Notes: a model not told the origin generated them from the letters alone. 64,000 nucleotides of DNA from BMS3Bbin11 sp034659075 (GCA_034659075.1 JAYEGM010000222.1:1-64000), one strand, 5' to 3'; shown: positions 44,382 to 54,510, counted from the first letter of the stretch. A program made the numbers and translations.

Positions 44382-45406
44382 GCCGCCGCTCTGCCTGGCA
44401 CAGTTGCACCACTATTAGGATTCGCCATAAACCGGCGCAAAGCTATCGCCGCATCATCAGCTGTGGATAAGCGCAGTAAAGGGATAGCCCGTTTACGCAT
44501 GACTTCGGCAACTGCCGAATTATGCTCAATGCACCATCGCTCATAGCGCTGACGTTGTTTAGTGGCGCGGGTATCAATAATGGCTGACTGTTGACCGTCA
44601 CTGACCCCGTAAACCCCCGCTGGCGGCGGGGATGTTTCTATTGGATCAAACAACTGTATAGCCACCACATCATTATGCTGACGCAGTCGCAATAACTGGG
44701 CCGAAGTCTCTTCGCTGACATGATAAAAGTCACTGAGGATAAAAATCAGACTGCCGGGCTTTGTCACCCGACGACAGCGTTTTAGCGCACTATCAAGACC
44801 GGGATTATCTGTCTTCTCCTGCGCCGACTGCATACCTTTCACAGGGTCCGTTGCCGACATCAGCAGCCTGAACAAACGCAGAGCACCCTTTGCCCCACCG
44901 GCAGGGGGAAGCTCCTGGTGTCTGCCATTAAAGACCAGGGCTCCAATTCGGTCGCCATTTGCCACCCCGGTCCATGCGATCAGCGCTGCCAGACGTGCAG
45001 CCTGTACAGACTTGAATGCTCCCCTTGTGGCAAAGAACATACCGGGATTGAGATCAATCAACAGCATTACCGGCCGTTCACGTTCTTCCTCATACATCTT
45101 GACGTAGGGATGACCGGCACGTGCGGTTACCCGCCAGTCCATGCTGCGCACATCATCACCCGGCTGATAGGCACGTGACTCCTGGTAATCCATACCACGG
45201 CCGCGAAAGCGGGAGGCATGCGCACCAGTAATAGAACTGTTTTTTACCCGTGCCGAAGTCAGGCTGATGCCGCGTACAGCCGCTTTCAGTGCAATCAGTT
45301 CGCCTATACTCACCGCCACACAGGATGATGCTGCCGGATCATTGTGCCCTGCATCAGTCAGGGGCTTGTCGCCAAAACCCAGTTTATTCCAGATCCTCTG
45401 CAGCAT
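44378..45406 (-). CDS. DUF58 protein, MoxR partner
   Basis: A 342-residue cytoplasmic DUF58 protein with a degenerate VWA-like fold. The family hallmark is visible as GRGMDYQESRAYQPGDDVRSMDWRVTARAG with VKMYEEERERPVMLLIDLNPGM. The VWA MIDAS serines are replaced (DLNPG), which is normal for DUF58. It starts one base inside the moxR stop codon (TGATG), so the two are tightly coupled. It probably links the MoxR ATPase to the membrane VWA proteins. Confidence 0.93.
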   Translation of the reverse strand: MLQRIWNKLGFGDKPLTDAGHNDPAASSCVAVSIGELIALKAAVRGISLTSARVKNSSITGAHASRFRGRGMDYQESRAYQPGDDVRSMDWRVTARAGHPYVKMYEEERERPVMLLIDLNPGMFFATRGAFKSVQAARLAALIAWTGVANGDRIGALVFNGRHQELPPAGGAKGALRLFRLLMSATDPVKGMQSAQEKTDNPGLDSALKRCRRVTKPGSLIFILSDFYHVSEETSAQLLRLRQHNDVVAIQLFDPIETSPPPAGVYGVSDGQQSAIIDTRATKQRQRYERWCIEHNSAVAEVMRKRAIPLLRLSTADDAAIALRRFMANPNSGATVPGRAAA

Positions 45407-46428
45407 CAGGAAACCGGCACTCGCCTCACCAGTTCATTAATAAAGTCATCAGGCGAGACGCCTTCTGCCTCGGCTTCAAAAGAAAGCAGTACACGATGCC
45501 GCAATACATTGTGCACAACTGCCTGTACATCTTCAGGCGAAACATAATCTCGCTGCTGCAGCCAGGCATGCGACCGCGCACAACGATCCAGCGCAATAGT
45601 TCCACGCGGACTGGCGCCATAATTCACCCAGCGCACAAGATCCTCACCATAAGACTTCGGTTTCCGACTGGCCATCACCAGCTGTACCATATAATCCTCA
45701 ACGGCTTCCGCCATATGTAAATCCAGCACTTCATTCTGAGCCTGCCGGATCTGGTCTTTGCTTAGAATCACTTCCACTGCAGGCAGGTTTGCAGTCTCAA
45801 TCCTGGCCTGCTCTTTCGCCAGGGCAAGAATCTGTTTTTCTGTACCGACAGCCGGATAATCTATACTGATATGCATCAGAAAGCGGTCAAGCTGAGCTTC
45901 AGGCAACGGGTAGGTCCCTTCCTGTTCAATCGGATTCTGTGTCGCCATTACCAGAAATGGCCGCTCCAGCTTATAAGTAGTCTGGCCGACGGTAACCTGA
46001 TGTTCACCCATCGCCTCAAGCAGTGCAGACTGCACTTTGGCCGGGGCACGGTTGATTTCGTCTGCCAGCAATAAATTGTGGAAAATCGGCCCATGCTGAA
46101 AGTTAAACTCGCCGGTTTGCGGTCGATAGATCTCGGTTCCGGTCAGGTCACCGGGCAGCAGGTCCGGGGTAAACTGCAGTCGGTGAAAATCACCTTCTAT
46201 GCGTGATGCCAGCTCTTTAATAGCTGTTGTCTTGGCCAGGCCCGGTGCACCTTCAACCAGTAAATGACCATCTGCCAGCAAGGCTATCAGCAGGCTGTCA
46301 ACCAGTGACTCCTGTCCGATAATTTTTTCCTGCAGCTGCGTACGCAGACGATTAAACGACGTGTATACTGTTGCCGAAGCTGTCGAGGCTGCTGCAACAT
46401 TTTCCTGCGATGCCAGTTGTGAATCCAT
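45406..46428 (-). CDS. MoxR-family AAA+ ATPase
   Basis: MoxR ATPases are chaperone-like AAA+ proteins that act with VWA proteins to mature or regulate enzyme complexes. The 340 residues show Walker A EGAPGLAKTTAIKE, Walker B NLLLADEINRAPAKVQSALLEAM, sensor 1 FLVMATQNPIEQEGTYPLPEAQLDRF, and the C-terminal lid with WVNYGASPRGTIALDRCARSHAWL. It is the first gene of the operon moxR-DUF58-DUF4381-batA-batBC-batD. Its substrate is unknown here. Confidence 0.95.
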   Translation of the reverse strand: MDSQLASQENVAAASTASATVYTSFNRLRTQLQEKIIGQESLVDSLLIALLADGHLLVEGAPGLAKTTAIKELASRIEGDFHRLQFTPDLLPGDLTGTEIYRPQTGEFNFQHGPIFHNLLLADEINRAPAKVQSALLEAMGEHQVTVGQTTYKLERPFLVMATQNPIEQEGTYPLPEAQLDRFLMHISIDYPAVGTEKQILALAKEQARIETANLPAVEVILSKDQIRQAQNEVLDLHMAEAVEDYMVQLVMASRKPKSYGEDLVRWVNYGASPRGTIALDRCARSHAWLQQRDYVSPEDVQAVVHNVLRHRVLLSFEAEAEGVSPDDFINELVRRVPVS

Positions 46429-46631
46429 TAATACTCGCTCCTGTTTCTGAAATACACATTATGACCTGAATAGTCTTCTTTTGTTCCGTAATTCAGTTAT
46501 TCCGGTCACTATTATTTACGGTCTTCTATTGAAGGATTCAAGCTATCTGATACAAAAGGACAGCCTGCTTGTACTTATTTATCAGACAGGAATATTATCC
46601 TTGAAACCTCTGCACATCAGGATCACTCAGA

Positions 46632-47129
46632 ATGAAAAACTTGCTTAGCTCTGTCGCTATAATACTTTCAACGTTACCCGCACCGCTGGCCCTGGCCACT
46701 GACGTCATCAGACACCGCAACATTGGCATGGAACTGGCGCGTGATCTGGCGACTGAAGCTATCATAGTCTGTCGCAAAGACGGTTACCACATCAGCGCCG
46801 TTGTTGTTGATCGTTTCGGTATCCTTCGCGCAGCACTGCGTGATGATATAGCATCACGCTTCACGCTGCAGATTGCCGAGGAGAAGGCGAATGCTGTTGT
46901 CCTGGCCGGCATACCTTCAGGACAGTTTCGTGACAGCCGCGGGGATATCCGCCCTGAACTGAACCATATAAATGGTATTATCATGATGCAGGGCGGCCTT
47001 CCCATAAACGCCGGTGGCAGCCGTATTGGGGCAATCGGTGTCAGCGGAGCGCCGGGTGGCGAAAAGGATGAAGCCTGCGCGGCAAAGGCACTGGAAATAA
47101 TGATGGAACGGCTGGAGTTTGCTGAATAA
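46632..47129 (+). CDS. Secreted GlcG/HbpS-family protein
   Basis: The 165-residue protein starts with a signal peptide (MKNLLSSVAIILSTLPAPLALA) and then has the GlcG/HbpS (DUF336) fold: GYHISAVVVDRFGILRAALRDD, EEKANAVVLAGIPSG, GGLPINAGGSRIGAIGVSGAPGGEKDEACA. Members have been linked to heme binding or cofactor handling, but many have no proven role. The export signal suggests a periplasmic role. It is alone on the plus strand, divergent from moxR, with a 203-base upstream region. Confidence 0.85.
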   Translation: MKNLLSSVAIILSTLPAPLALATDVIRHRNIGMELARDLATEAIIVCRKDGYHISAVVVDRFGILRAALRDDIASRFTLQIAEEKANAVVLAGIPSGQFRDSRGDIRPELNHINGIIMMQGGLPINAGGSRIGAIGVSGAPGGEKDEACAAKALEIMMERLEFAE

Positions 47130-47223
47130 TGAACCAAAAGCCTCTACGCTTGCAGCCTTCATTCCTGCTTAAAGGCAAAGAAATCTGCAATAGTAATTTG
47201 ATCAATTACGAGAGTGGAAAATC

Positions 47224-47541
47224 ATGACAACCTATAAAACTGTTTTAGTATCACTACTGTTACTTCTTTTGACTAGCTGTGTAACCGATAACGAGATTTC
47301 ACAGGAGGAGCTTGAGAAGCAAAATAAAGTATCTGAAATTATTTCTGCCGTTTTATTCGACAATGATCTTGATAGCCTGGCTTCCTATAATATTAGAAGG
47401 AGTGGCTTCGTGGTCATTATTTTCGATGAATCTGTAGCCGATGAAAAATATAGAAAAGTTGTGGATCTGCTGCGATCAAATGCTGTCATCAAAGGCGTCA
47501 GGGCAAAGCAAAATGGCGTGGAAATCTGCGGCCTGCCCTAG
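47224..47541 (+). CDS. Small lipoprotein of unknown function
   Basis: The 105-residue product has a lipoprotein signal (VLVSLLLLLLTSC) with a lipobox LTSC and Cys at residue 19. The remaining part contains a helix (EELEKQNKVSEIISAVLF) and a small alpha/beta unit (SGFVVIIFDESVADEKYRKVVDLLRSN) ending GVEICGLP. I recognise no family. It may be cotranscribed with the GlcG-like gene 94 bases upstream. Its 3' end approaches the convergent purL. Confidence 0.7.
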   Translation: MTTYKTVLVSLLLLLLTSCVTDNEISQEELEKQNKVSEIISAVLFDNDLDSLASYNIRRSGFVVIIFDESVADEKYRKVVDLLRSNAVIKGVRAKQNGVEICGLP

Positions 47542-47600
47542 GGAACTTCTGATTACATGGCATATCTCTGGCTCAGCAGACATGCCGCCTGTTGCCCGAT

Positions 47601-50600
47601 TCATCCCAGCCAGACACGGGCATTTCTGAATAAACGCATCCAGCCACTGTCTTCACCCCAGTCTGCCGGGTGCCAGGAATTGGCCACGGTACGAAATACC
47701 CGCTCAGGATGCGGCATCATGACAGTGTAGCGGCCATCTGCTGTCGTCAGCCCGGTAATGCCCTGTGGTGAGCCATTTGGATTTGCCGGATATTTTTCTG
47801 TTTTCACACCGTAATTATCGACAAAGTGCATGGCAACTATGGCGTTCTGCTGGTCTTTATGGGTAGTGAACTCCGCCCTCCCTTCGCCATGTGCCACGGC
47901 AATCGGCAGTGTAGAGCCTGCCATGCCTGACATGAATATGGACGGGTTCTCGGGGATGCTGACCAACGAGCTGCGTGCTTCAAACTGTTCGGACTGATTG
48001 TTAACGAATCGCGGCCATTTTTCAGCCCCCGGGATAATGTCTTTTAATGTTGCCATCATCTGACAGCCGTTGCAGACACCCAGGGCAAAGCTGTCCTGCC
48101 GCCCAAAGAACTGGCTAAATACATCGCGTGCCTGGTTATTATAAAGAATCGACTTTGCCCAGCCGCCGCCGGCACCGAGAACATCGCCGTAGGAAAAACC
48201 GCCACAGGCAACCAGTCCCTGGATCGCTTTCAGTGTTTCGCGACCACTCAAAATGTCACTCATGGTGATATCTATGGCATCGAAACCTGCGCGATCGAAT
48301 GCCGCCGCCATCTCCAGCTGTGAATTGATTCCCTGCTCCCGCAAGATGCCCATTTGCGGACGTTTGCAGCTATTGATATAGGGCAAACTGATATCTTCGG
48401 ATGGATCGAAACTCAACTCGGCATGTAATCCCGGATCTTCCTGATCCAGCAGCTGATCAAATTCCTGTTGCGCATTGTCGGGGTTATCGCGCAGCGATTG
48501 TATGCACATGCTGGTTTCGCTCCAGACCCGATGGAACTCGGTGCGAGAGCCATGCAGACAGACTTTGCCGGCCTGGGAAAAGTATACTTCATCGCTGTCT
48601 ACCGGCGCACCGATGACATGTGCACATTCAGACAGGCCGGCACTGGCAAACACAGCCAACACCTTTTCCAGATCATTGCGGCGAATCTGCAGTGCGGCCC
48701 CAAGCTCTTCATTAAACAGAATGTTCGCTACTTTATTGCCCAGGGTATCCAGCGTGATTGTCAGACCACAATGGCCGGTAAAAGCCATTTCAAGCAGACA
48801 GGCAAATAGACCACCGTCAGAGCGATCATGGTAGGCCAGCAGCATACTCTCTTCATTGAGTGTCTGAATGGCAGCGAAGAAACTGCTCATGTCTTCTGCC
48901 TGGTCGAGATCAGGACACTCATTGCCCAGCTCACCGTAAACCTGGGCCAGACAGGAACCCCCCAGGCGATTCTGCCCACGGCCGAGATCAATAAAAATTA
49001 GATCGGTTTCACCCTGATCAAGTACTAATTGCGGTGTAAGCGTCTGGCGTACATCCAGCACCGGTGCGAAAGCAGATATTATTAATGATAACGGGGCGGT
49101 GACAGAGTGCTCCTCACCCTGCTCCTGCCACACGCTACGCATAGACATGGAATCCTTGCCAACGGGGATGGAAAGCCCCAGCGCAGGGCAGAGTTCCATA
49201 CCGACACTTTGCACAGCATCAAACAAATTGGCATCTTCACCCGGATGGCCGGCAGGTGCCATCCAGTTGGCAGAGAGCTTGATATCGGACAACTCTTTTA
49301 TCCGAGCGGCAGCAATATTGGTCAGCACTTCACCCACCGCCATGCGACCGCTGGCAGGGCCGTCAATTAATGCCAAAGGGGGTCGTTCTCCAACCGCCAT
49401 AGCTTCGCCGGTGTTTTCTCCAAGATTTGTAGCCGTCACGGCCACATCCGCCACCGGCACCTGCCAGGGACCGACCATCTGATCACGACAGACCAGGCCG
49501 GTTACACTGCGATCACCGATAGTAATCAGGAATGACTTACTGGCAACTGTCGGCAAACGCAGTACGCGCAAGGCAGCTTCATTCAAGTCTATGCTATCAG
49601 CATTGAAAGGCATGAGCTCAGCTGCCTTATGCTGCACGTCACGCAGCATTTTTGGCGGCTTGCCGAGCAATACATCCATCGGTATATCAATCGGCCAGGC
49701 CAGATCACGACAGGCTGATGAGTTATCAGCAGGCTGATCAACAAAGTGCTGGTCATGCAAGCTCAGTCGCCGCTCTTCCGTAGCTTTTCCCACCACTGCA
49801 TAGAGGCACCTTTCACGCTCACAGATCTGCGTAAAACCGTCCCAGTACCGGTCAGCAATCGCCAGCACATAGCGTTCCTGTGATTCATTGCTCCACAGTT
49901 GCATCGGTGACATACCCGGCTCGTCATTTAATACGTCGCGTAATTCAAAATTACCGCCACGGCCTGAATCATCCACCAGCTCCGGCAGGGCATTGGATAT
50001 ACCACCCGCGCCGACATCGTGGATCGACAGAATGGGACTGTCCGCTCCCTTTTCACAACAGCGGTTAATGACTTCCTGACAACGACGTTGCATCTCAGCA
50101 TTACTGCGCTGTACAGAAGCAAAATCGAGATCTTCGGAACTGGAACCGGAAGCCATGCTGGACGCCGCACCTCCACCAAGTCCAATCAGCATAGATGGCC
50201 CACCCAGTACCACTATTCGACTACCGGCAGGGATGTTAGATTTTTCTGTGAACTCTGCCTGTATCGAACCCAAACCACCGGCCAGCATGATTGGCTTGTG
50301 ATAGCCACGCACTTCACCGGATGGCAATGCCTGCTCATAGCTGCGGAAATAGCCGCAGATGTTCGGTCGGCCAAATTCATTATTAAACGATGCCGCACCT
50401 ATCGGGCCTTCGAGCATGATGTCCAGTGCGCTGGCAATACGTTCAGGCTTGCCATAGTCCTGCTCCCAGGCCTGCACAGCATCCGGCAGCCTGAGATTGG
50501 AAACGCTGAACCCGCAAAGTCCTGCTTTAGGTTTACTGCCGCGACCGGTCGCCCCTTCATCGCGTATCTCGCCGCCTGATCCAGTTGCTGCACCGGGGTG

Positions 50601-51524
50601 CGGGGCAATGGCGGTCGGGTGATTATGGGTTTCCACCTTCATCAGTATATGAGCATCACCTTCCTGCCAGCGGTAATGCCGTCCCTCTTCATTGAGGCGG
50701 AAGTTAGCCGCTTCATAGCCGCTGATAACTGAAGAATTATCGCTGTAAGCAACTACCGTTCCCTGCGGATGGCTTTCGTGCGTGTTACGAATCATACCGA
50801 ACAGAGATTTTTCCTGTTCTGCACCATCAATAATCCAGTCAGCATTGAAAATTTTATGGCGACAGTGTTCCGAATTCACCTGTGCGAACATCATCAGTTC
50901 TACATCGGTCGGGTTCCTGCCCAGTTCAGTAAACGATTCAAGAAGGTAATCAATCTCATCTTCTGATAACGCGAGTCCCCATTGCTGGTTGGCAACTAAT
51001 AGTGCATCCTTTCCTTTGTTAAGCAGATCAACACAACGCATCGTGGCAGGGCTGTGCTGATCAAACAAAAGCTTAGCCTTATCCAGCGAGCTGTATACAG
51101 ATTCCACCATGCGATCATGAATTAGCTCATGAACACTTTTCTTTTCGGATGCTTCCAGCAGGCGATGTTCTCTGGTGCTGATATGCCAGACCACGCCACG
51201 TTCTATGCGCTGTACTTTTTCAAGGCCACAATGGCGGGCGATATCCGTTGCCTTGGTAGACCAGGGTGAAATCGTTCCGGGTCGAGGGATTACCAGAAAA
51301 GGCTCACCGGGAACATCCAGTTCATGGCGTGACGGACCATAGTCAAGAATAACGGAAAGGTGCTCGAGTTCAGCTTCATCCAGATCGCTGGAGTGTTGAA
51401 CAAAATGGTAGTAACTCGCCGAAATCTCGTCCAGGTCAGTAATTTTTTCCGACAGCAGACTGTGCAGCTTGTTGAGTCTGAAATCAGAGATGGCAGGTGC
51501 GCCTTGTAATGACAGAAAACTCAT
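47601..51524 (-). CDS. purL: Phosphoribosylformylglycinamidine synthase
   Basis: PurL makes FGAM from FGAR, glutamine and ATP in purine synthesis. The 1307-residue chain is the large single-chain form of gammaproteobacteria. In order it has the N-terminal PurS-like domain, a linker, and two synthetase halves with the ATP-site motifs KVETHNHPTAIAPHPGAATG and GGLGSIQAEF. The C-terminal glutaminase has the nucleophile Cys in FALGVCNGCQMMA and the His/Glu pair in MMPHPERVFRTV. It follows bamC after a terminator and stands as its own transcription unit. Confidence 0.97.
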   Translation of the reverse strand: MSFLSLQGAPAISDFRLNKLHSLLSEKITDLDEISASYYHFVQHSSDLDEAELEHLSVILDYGPSRHELDVPGEPFLVIPRPGTISPWSTKATDIARHCGLEKVQRIERGVVWHISTREHRLLEASEKKSVHELIHDRMVESVYSSLDKAKLLFDQHSPATMRCVDLLNKGKDALLVANQQWGLALSEDEIDYLLESFTELGRNPTDVELMMFAQVNSEHCRHKIFNADWIIDGAEQEKSLFGMIRNTHESHPQGTVVAYSDNSSVISGYEAANFRLNEEGRHYRWQEGDAHILMKVETHNHPTAIAPHPGAATGSGGEIRDEGATGRGSKPKAGLCGFSVSNLRLPDAVQAWEQDYGKPERIASALDIMLEGPIGAASFNNEFGRPNICGYFRSYEQALPSGEVRGYHKPIMLAGGLGSIQAEFTEKSNIPAGSRIVVLGGPSMLIGLGGGAASSMASGSSSEDLDFASVQRSNAEMQRRCQEVINRCCEKGADSPILSIHDVGAGGISNALPELVDDSGRGGNFELRDVLNDEPGMSPMQLWSNESQERYVLAIADRYWDGFTQICERERCLYAVVGKATEERRLSLHDQHFVDQPADNSSACRDLAWPIDIPMDVLLGKPPKMLRDVQHKAAELMPFNADSIDLNEAALRVLRLPTVASKSFLITIGDRSVTGLVCRDQMVGPWQVPVADVAVTATNLGENTGEAMAVGERPPLALIDGPASGRMAVGEVLTNIAAARIKELSDIKLSANWMAPAGHPGEDANLFDAVQSVGMELCPALGLSIPVGKDSMSMRSVWQEQGEEHSVTAPLSLIISAFAPVLDVRQTLTPQLVLDQGETDLIFIDLGRGQNRLGGSCLAQVYGELGNECPDLDQAEDMSSFFAAIQTLNEESMLLAYHDRSDGGLFACLLEMAFTGHCGLTITLDTLGNKVANILFNEELGAALQIRRNDLEKVLAVFASAGLSECAHVIGAPVDSDEVYFSQAGKVCLHGSRTEFHRVWSETSMCIQSLRDNPDNAQQEFDQLLDQEDPGLHAELSFDPSEDISLPYINSCKRPQMGILREQGINSQLEMAAAFDRAGFDAIDITMSDILSGRETLKAIQGLVACGGFSYGDVLGAGGGWAKSILYNNQARDVFSQFFGRQDSFALGVCNGCQMMATLKDIIPGAEKWPRFVNNQSEQFEARSSLVSIPENPSIFMSGMAGSTLPIAVAHGEGRAEFTTHKDQQNAIVAMHFVDNYGVKTEKYPANPNGSPQGITGLTTADGRYTVMMPHPERVFRTVANSWHPADWGEDSGWMRLFRNARVWLG

Positions 51525-51574
51525 TTTTCAGGACTCAATCTTGATCAATGTAGGGTAAAGCCTATGATTAAATG

Positions 51575-51606
51575 AAAAAACCCGTCTGAAGACAAAAGAC
51601 GGGTTT
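51575..51606 (-). terminator. Intrinsic terminator after bamC
   Basis: Perfect ten-base stem AAACCCGTCT/AGACGGGTTT (51578-51587, 51597-51606) with following T residues on the minus strand. It separates bamC from purL. Confidence 0.85.
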
Positions 51607-51634
51607 AGATACTGCAAGCAATATAGCACAGGCC

Positions 51635-52819
51635 TTATCTTAATTGCTCATAAAGCAATTTTACGATCTGACTAGATACTTTTTCTGCTGCTGGCGAACC
51701 GTCTTTCTCCAGCACATCAAGCTTTGTTTGCTCACCGTCCGCCGTTAGTAAAATTTGATAGATACTATCTTCAGTAACATTCTTGTTTTTCTTGAACATT
51801 TTGCTGAAAAATCCGGGCTTTTTTCCATCCAGATCAGGATTGGCATAATCAACGAAATACTGCCATTGACTCTTGTCCCTGTCTTCTACATTAAAACCTA
51901 CTCTGTCCAGTGTCTGGCCAACTCTGCGCCAGGCTATATCGATGGCATTATTGACTATCAATCGGGGCTGGCCATTTTCAGCCTTAATGATGCTGGCCCG
52001 ATCTGCTGACTTATCTGCCTTCGCATGGCTTGTTACTGCAGCAGCTTCACTGGCACCCATTTCTATCATTAACAACGACAGCATTTCAGCTTCAATACTG
52101 GGATCAGGGGGGGTCGCCTGCCAGGCAGTCTTAACAGCATCAACGCCAGTATCACTAACAACTGTCTCTATCATGCCTTTGTGAGTAAGGTAAATTTCTG
52201 TGGTATCCGTAGTACGGCCAGGCTCAATTCTGATACGAAACTTGTCTCGACTTGCGGAAGTATAAATGGATCCTAAATATTTGTTAAACAATTTTTGCGT
52301 TCCACGCAAAACACCGGATGCATAATTGTCAGCCCAGGTCGTTTCAAGTATCCCGGCATCCTTGTCCTCCCGCTCCAGTGCCAAACCAGAGGACAGAATA
52401 TAATCCCGCGCATCCGACCATGTCTCAGGATAAGACTGGTGTACGACCAGCCAGCGCTGGGAACCAGCCCGTTCGATATACATCTCTGGTGCATTACCCT
52501 CAGCCGAGGATATGGCTTTGGCAGCAGGTTCTGTCGTCTCACTAACTTCCAGGGCACTATCTTCAGCCGTTGCAGGTGATGCTATCTGTGCACCGGCAGC
52601 CGTGGCAGGTTTTTGCTTATAGGCAGGGACACTGAGACTCTTGTCAGAGGCATCGGAACTAAGATCTGGAGGTATTTCCAGTGCTGAACGTTCTCTGCTT
52701 TCACGGTAATCCGTCAGAGCCTTCTGTTTCGGGTCTTTATCCTTTTTTGACCAGCTGCAGCCACTGGCGAAGGCAACGATCAATGCAAGTAATATGATTC
52801 CAGTAAAAGATTTTTTCAT
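51635..52819 (-). CDS. bamC: Outer membrane assembly lipoprotein BamC
   Basis: BamC (NlpB) is a lipoprotein of the BAM complex. The 394 residues begin with a lipoprotein signal ending FASGC (Cys21) and continue with the unstructured BamC N-terminus (SALEIPPDLSSDASDKSLSVP) that contacts BamD. Two helix-grip domains follow, the first with AGILETTWADNYASGVL and KFRIRIEPGRTTDTTEIYLTHKGM and the second with AWRRVGQTLDRVGFNVEDRDKSQWQYFVDYA. It lies downstream of dapA, as in E. coli where dapA and bamC form an operon. Confidence 0.94.
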   Translation of the reverse strand: MKKSFTGIILLALIVAFASGCSWSKKDKDPKQKALTDYRESRERSALEIPPDLSSDASDKSLSVPAYKQKPATAAGAQIASPATAEDSALEVSETTEPAAKAISSAEGNAPEMYIERAGSQRWLVVHQSYPETWSDARDYILSSGLALEREDKDAGILETTWADNYASGVLRGTQKLFNKYLGSIYTSASRDKFRIRIEPGRTTDTTEIYLTHKGMIETVVSDTGVDAVKTAWQATPPDPSIEAEMLSLLMIEMGASEAAAVTSHAKADKSADRASIIKAENGQPRLIVNNAIDIAWRRVGQTLDRVGFNVEDRDKSQWQYFVDYANPDLDGKKPGFFSKMFKKNKNVTEDSIYQILLTADGEQTKLDVLEKDGSPAAEKVSSQIVKLLYEQLR

Positions 52820-52928
52820 CGTATCAGTTTGTCACTTTAATAAATTCAAGAACGTTATATGCGGATCGATTACTAAAAACCCACCCTTGCTAAACTAAAC
52901 CCTGCCTGGCCCCGTCACTGCACATCTT

Positions 52929-53804
52929 CTATTTCACGCCGGCTTTTGCCATGGCATCCCGGACAGCCTGATGATTTTCACTGGAAAGAGTGGTCAGAGG
53001 CAGACGTATCCCGCCTCCTATCAAACCCATCTGCTGCACTGCCCATTTGACCGGCATTGGATTCGCTTCCACAAACAAGTCCCGATGTAAGCCGGTAAGT
53101 GGTTCGTTGACTACTTCTGCCTGTTGTCGGTCACCCTGCCGCGCAAGCATTATCATCTCATGCATGGCCGCCGGTGAAATATTTGCGGTCACGGAAATCA
53201 CACCGTCGCCGCCTGCCAGCACAAATTCCATCGCTGTTGCATCATCCCCTGAATACAGGGCGAATCCATCCGGACGATGCTTCACCAGCCATGCTGCACG
53301 CTGCAGATCTCCTGTTGCATCCTTAAGACCTATAATATTAGGTATTTCAGCAAGTCTCATGCTTGTTTCATCAGACATGTCACAGGCGGTACGTCCGGGT
53401 ACATTATAAAGTATTTGCGGGACATCAACAGCTTCTGCAACAGATTTGTAATGCAGATAAAGGCCTTGCTGGCCGGGTTTATTATAGTATGGGGTTACCA
53501 GCAGGCAGGCATCGACACCCAATTCAGCTGATCGGGCTGTGAGCGATATGGCTTCACGGGTAGAATTCGCGCCGGTGCCGGCAATAACGGGAATTCGACC
53601 ATTGGCCAGGCTGACTATCTGCCTGACCACATCACAGTGCTCTTCAACGTCCAGCGTGGCAGACTCTCCAGTAGTGCCAACAGCCACTATTGCATCGGTC
53701 TGGTTGTCTATGTGGAATTCGACCAGGCGCTCAAGCGCTGCCTGATCAACATTGCCGTCCTCATCCATAGGCGTGACGAGGGCAACAAGACTGCCGTAAA
53801 TCAT
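52929..53804 (-). CDS. dapA: 4-hydroxy-tetrahydrodipicolinate synthase
   Basis: DapA condenses pyruvate and aspartate semialdehyde in the lysine and peptidoglycan pathway. I start at the ATG at 53804, giving MIYGSLVALVTPMDEDG and 291 residues, the usual length; the longer frame begins with a TTG. The Schiff-base lysine is in NIIGLKDATGDL, the catalytic tyrosine in LYNVPGRTACDM, and the substrate threonines in VGTTGESATL. It precedes bamC on the same strand. Confidence 0.96.
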   Translation of the reverse strand: MIYGSLVALVTPMDEDGNVDQAALERLVEFHIDNQTDAIVAVGTTGESATLDVEEHCDVVRQIVSLANGRIPVIAGTGANSTREAISLTARSAELGVDACLLVTPYYNKPGQQGLYLHYKSVAEAVDVPQILYNVPGRTACDMSDETSMRLAEIPNIIGLKDATGDLQRAAWLVKHRPDGFALYSGDDATAMEFVLAGGDGVISVTANISPAAMHEMIMLARQGDRQQAEVVNEPLTGLHRDLFVEANPMPVKWAVQQMGLIGGGIRLPLTTLSSENHQAVRDAMAKAGVK

Positions 53805-54018
53805 GTTTGTTGTCCGCAAAATAAACTAAGCAGGCAATACTACTGTGCTACCCGATGATTGACAAGAAAAGACGCCTGTCAAAGTAGCAAGGCGTAGAAT
53901 TAAGAGAGGAACAGATATGAAAGAGATAGGCGTATTTTCAGGGAACCGCGATTAATATTCAGATAGTCGCCCTTGTGAGCAAAGCACCACATCCTCTATC
54001 ATAAAAATCAATTGCTTA

Positions 54019-54055
54019 GAGACTGTTTCGTCACCACGTTTCTGGTATTGACGAA
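54019..54055 (+). repeat. Degenerate copy of the CATTGCGAG-type repeat arm
   Basis: The 37 bases match 21270-21306 at 29 positions by eye, with mostly transition differences (both begin GAGA and end TGACGAA, sharing TTCGTCAC). It lies alone in the 53805-54070 gap, which otherwise has no gene that I can support. Confidence 0.55.
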
Positions 54056-54070
54056 TAAAATAGAGCTTAT

Positions 54071-54277
54071 TCAGGCGGCGTGCTCAGTCAATGACTCCCC
54101 GCGTGGAACATTGATAAACTCCCTGTGTCCATCGTCATATTCGATTTCCACTTCCGCCTCTTTCAGCCAGTGAAGGCAGGGTACGTCAGTACGATAGGGA
54201 ACCAGTCCGTTGCTCAGTAATTCAGGATGCTCATAAAGAATTTCGTCAGTAAGTGGTATAAAAATATTAATCGACAT
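54071..54277 (-). CDS. Small hypothetical protein
   Basis: A 68-residue acidic soluble protein. AGGAG lies at a good distance before the ATG, so it is likely translated. The C-terminal half has the strand-turn pattern EVEIEYDDGHREFINVPRGES, similar to small beta-rich DUF proteins, but I recognise no family. It is divergent from the pdsR-type regulator gene. The 233-base region between them has an AT-rich hairpin and no other gene. Confidence 0.65.
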   Translation of the reverse strand: MSINIFIPLTDEILYEHPELLSNGLVPYRTDVPCLHWLKEAEVEIEYDDGHREFINVPRGESLTEHAA

Positions 54278-54425
54278 AATTTGTGCTCCTGCTATCAGTT
54301 GCCTCTATGTTGCTTCGCTGGAGGATTTCAGTAACCTGAAAGCCTGCCCGTTTCGTTATATATAGTGAAGCAAATCGGACTGGCAGTGGAACCGCAAAGG
54401 AATGGCAATATGATGTGTAATTATG

Positions 54426-54446
54426 GTGAAAAAATGGTTTTTTCAC
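54426..54446. other. AT-rich perfect hairpin upstream of the response regulator gene
   Basis: GTGAAAAAA and TTTTTTCAC form a nine-base stem around TGG, 64 bases before the ATG at 54511. It could be the terminator-like end of an upstream transcript or a regulator site; no evidence decides. Confidence 0.35.
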
Positions 54447-54510
54447 AGGGCGCTGATTTCGCCAGCATACTGATATACTGTTGCGCGCGAAATCTATGGA
54501 GCCGCTATTT

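Noticed and set aside
50019..50579. A 186-codon plus-strand frame opposite purL
   Set aside because: It is antisense to conserved PurL synthetase sequence and has the composition of a shadow frame.
53917..53955. A 12-codon frame with a good GAGAGGA ribosome-binding site
   Set aside because: Too short to judge; there is no conserved feature or neighbouring gene it could lead.
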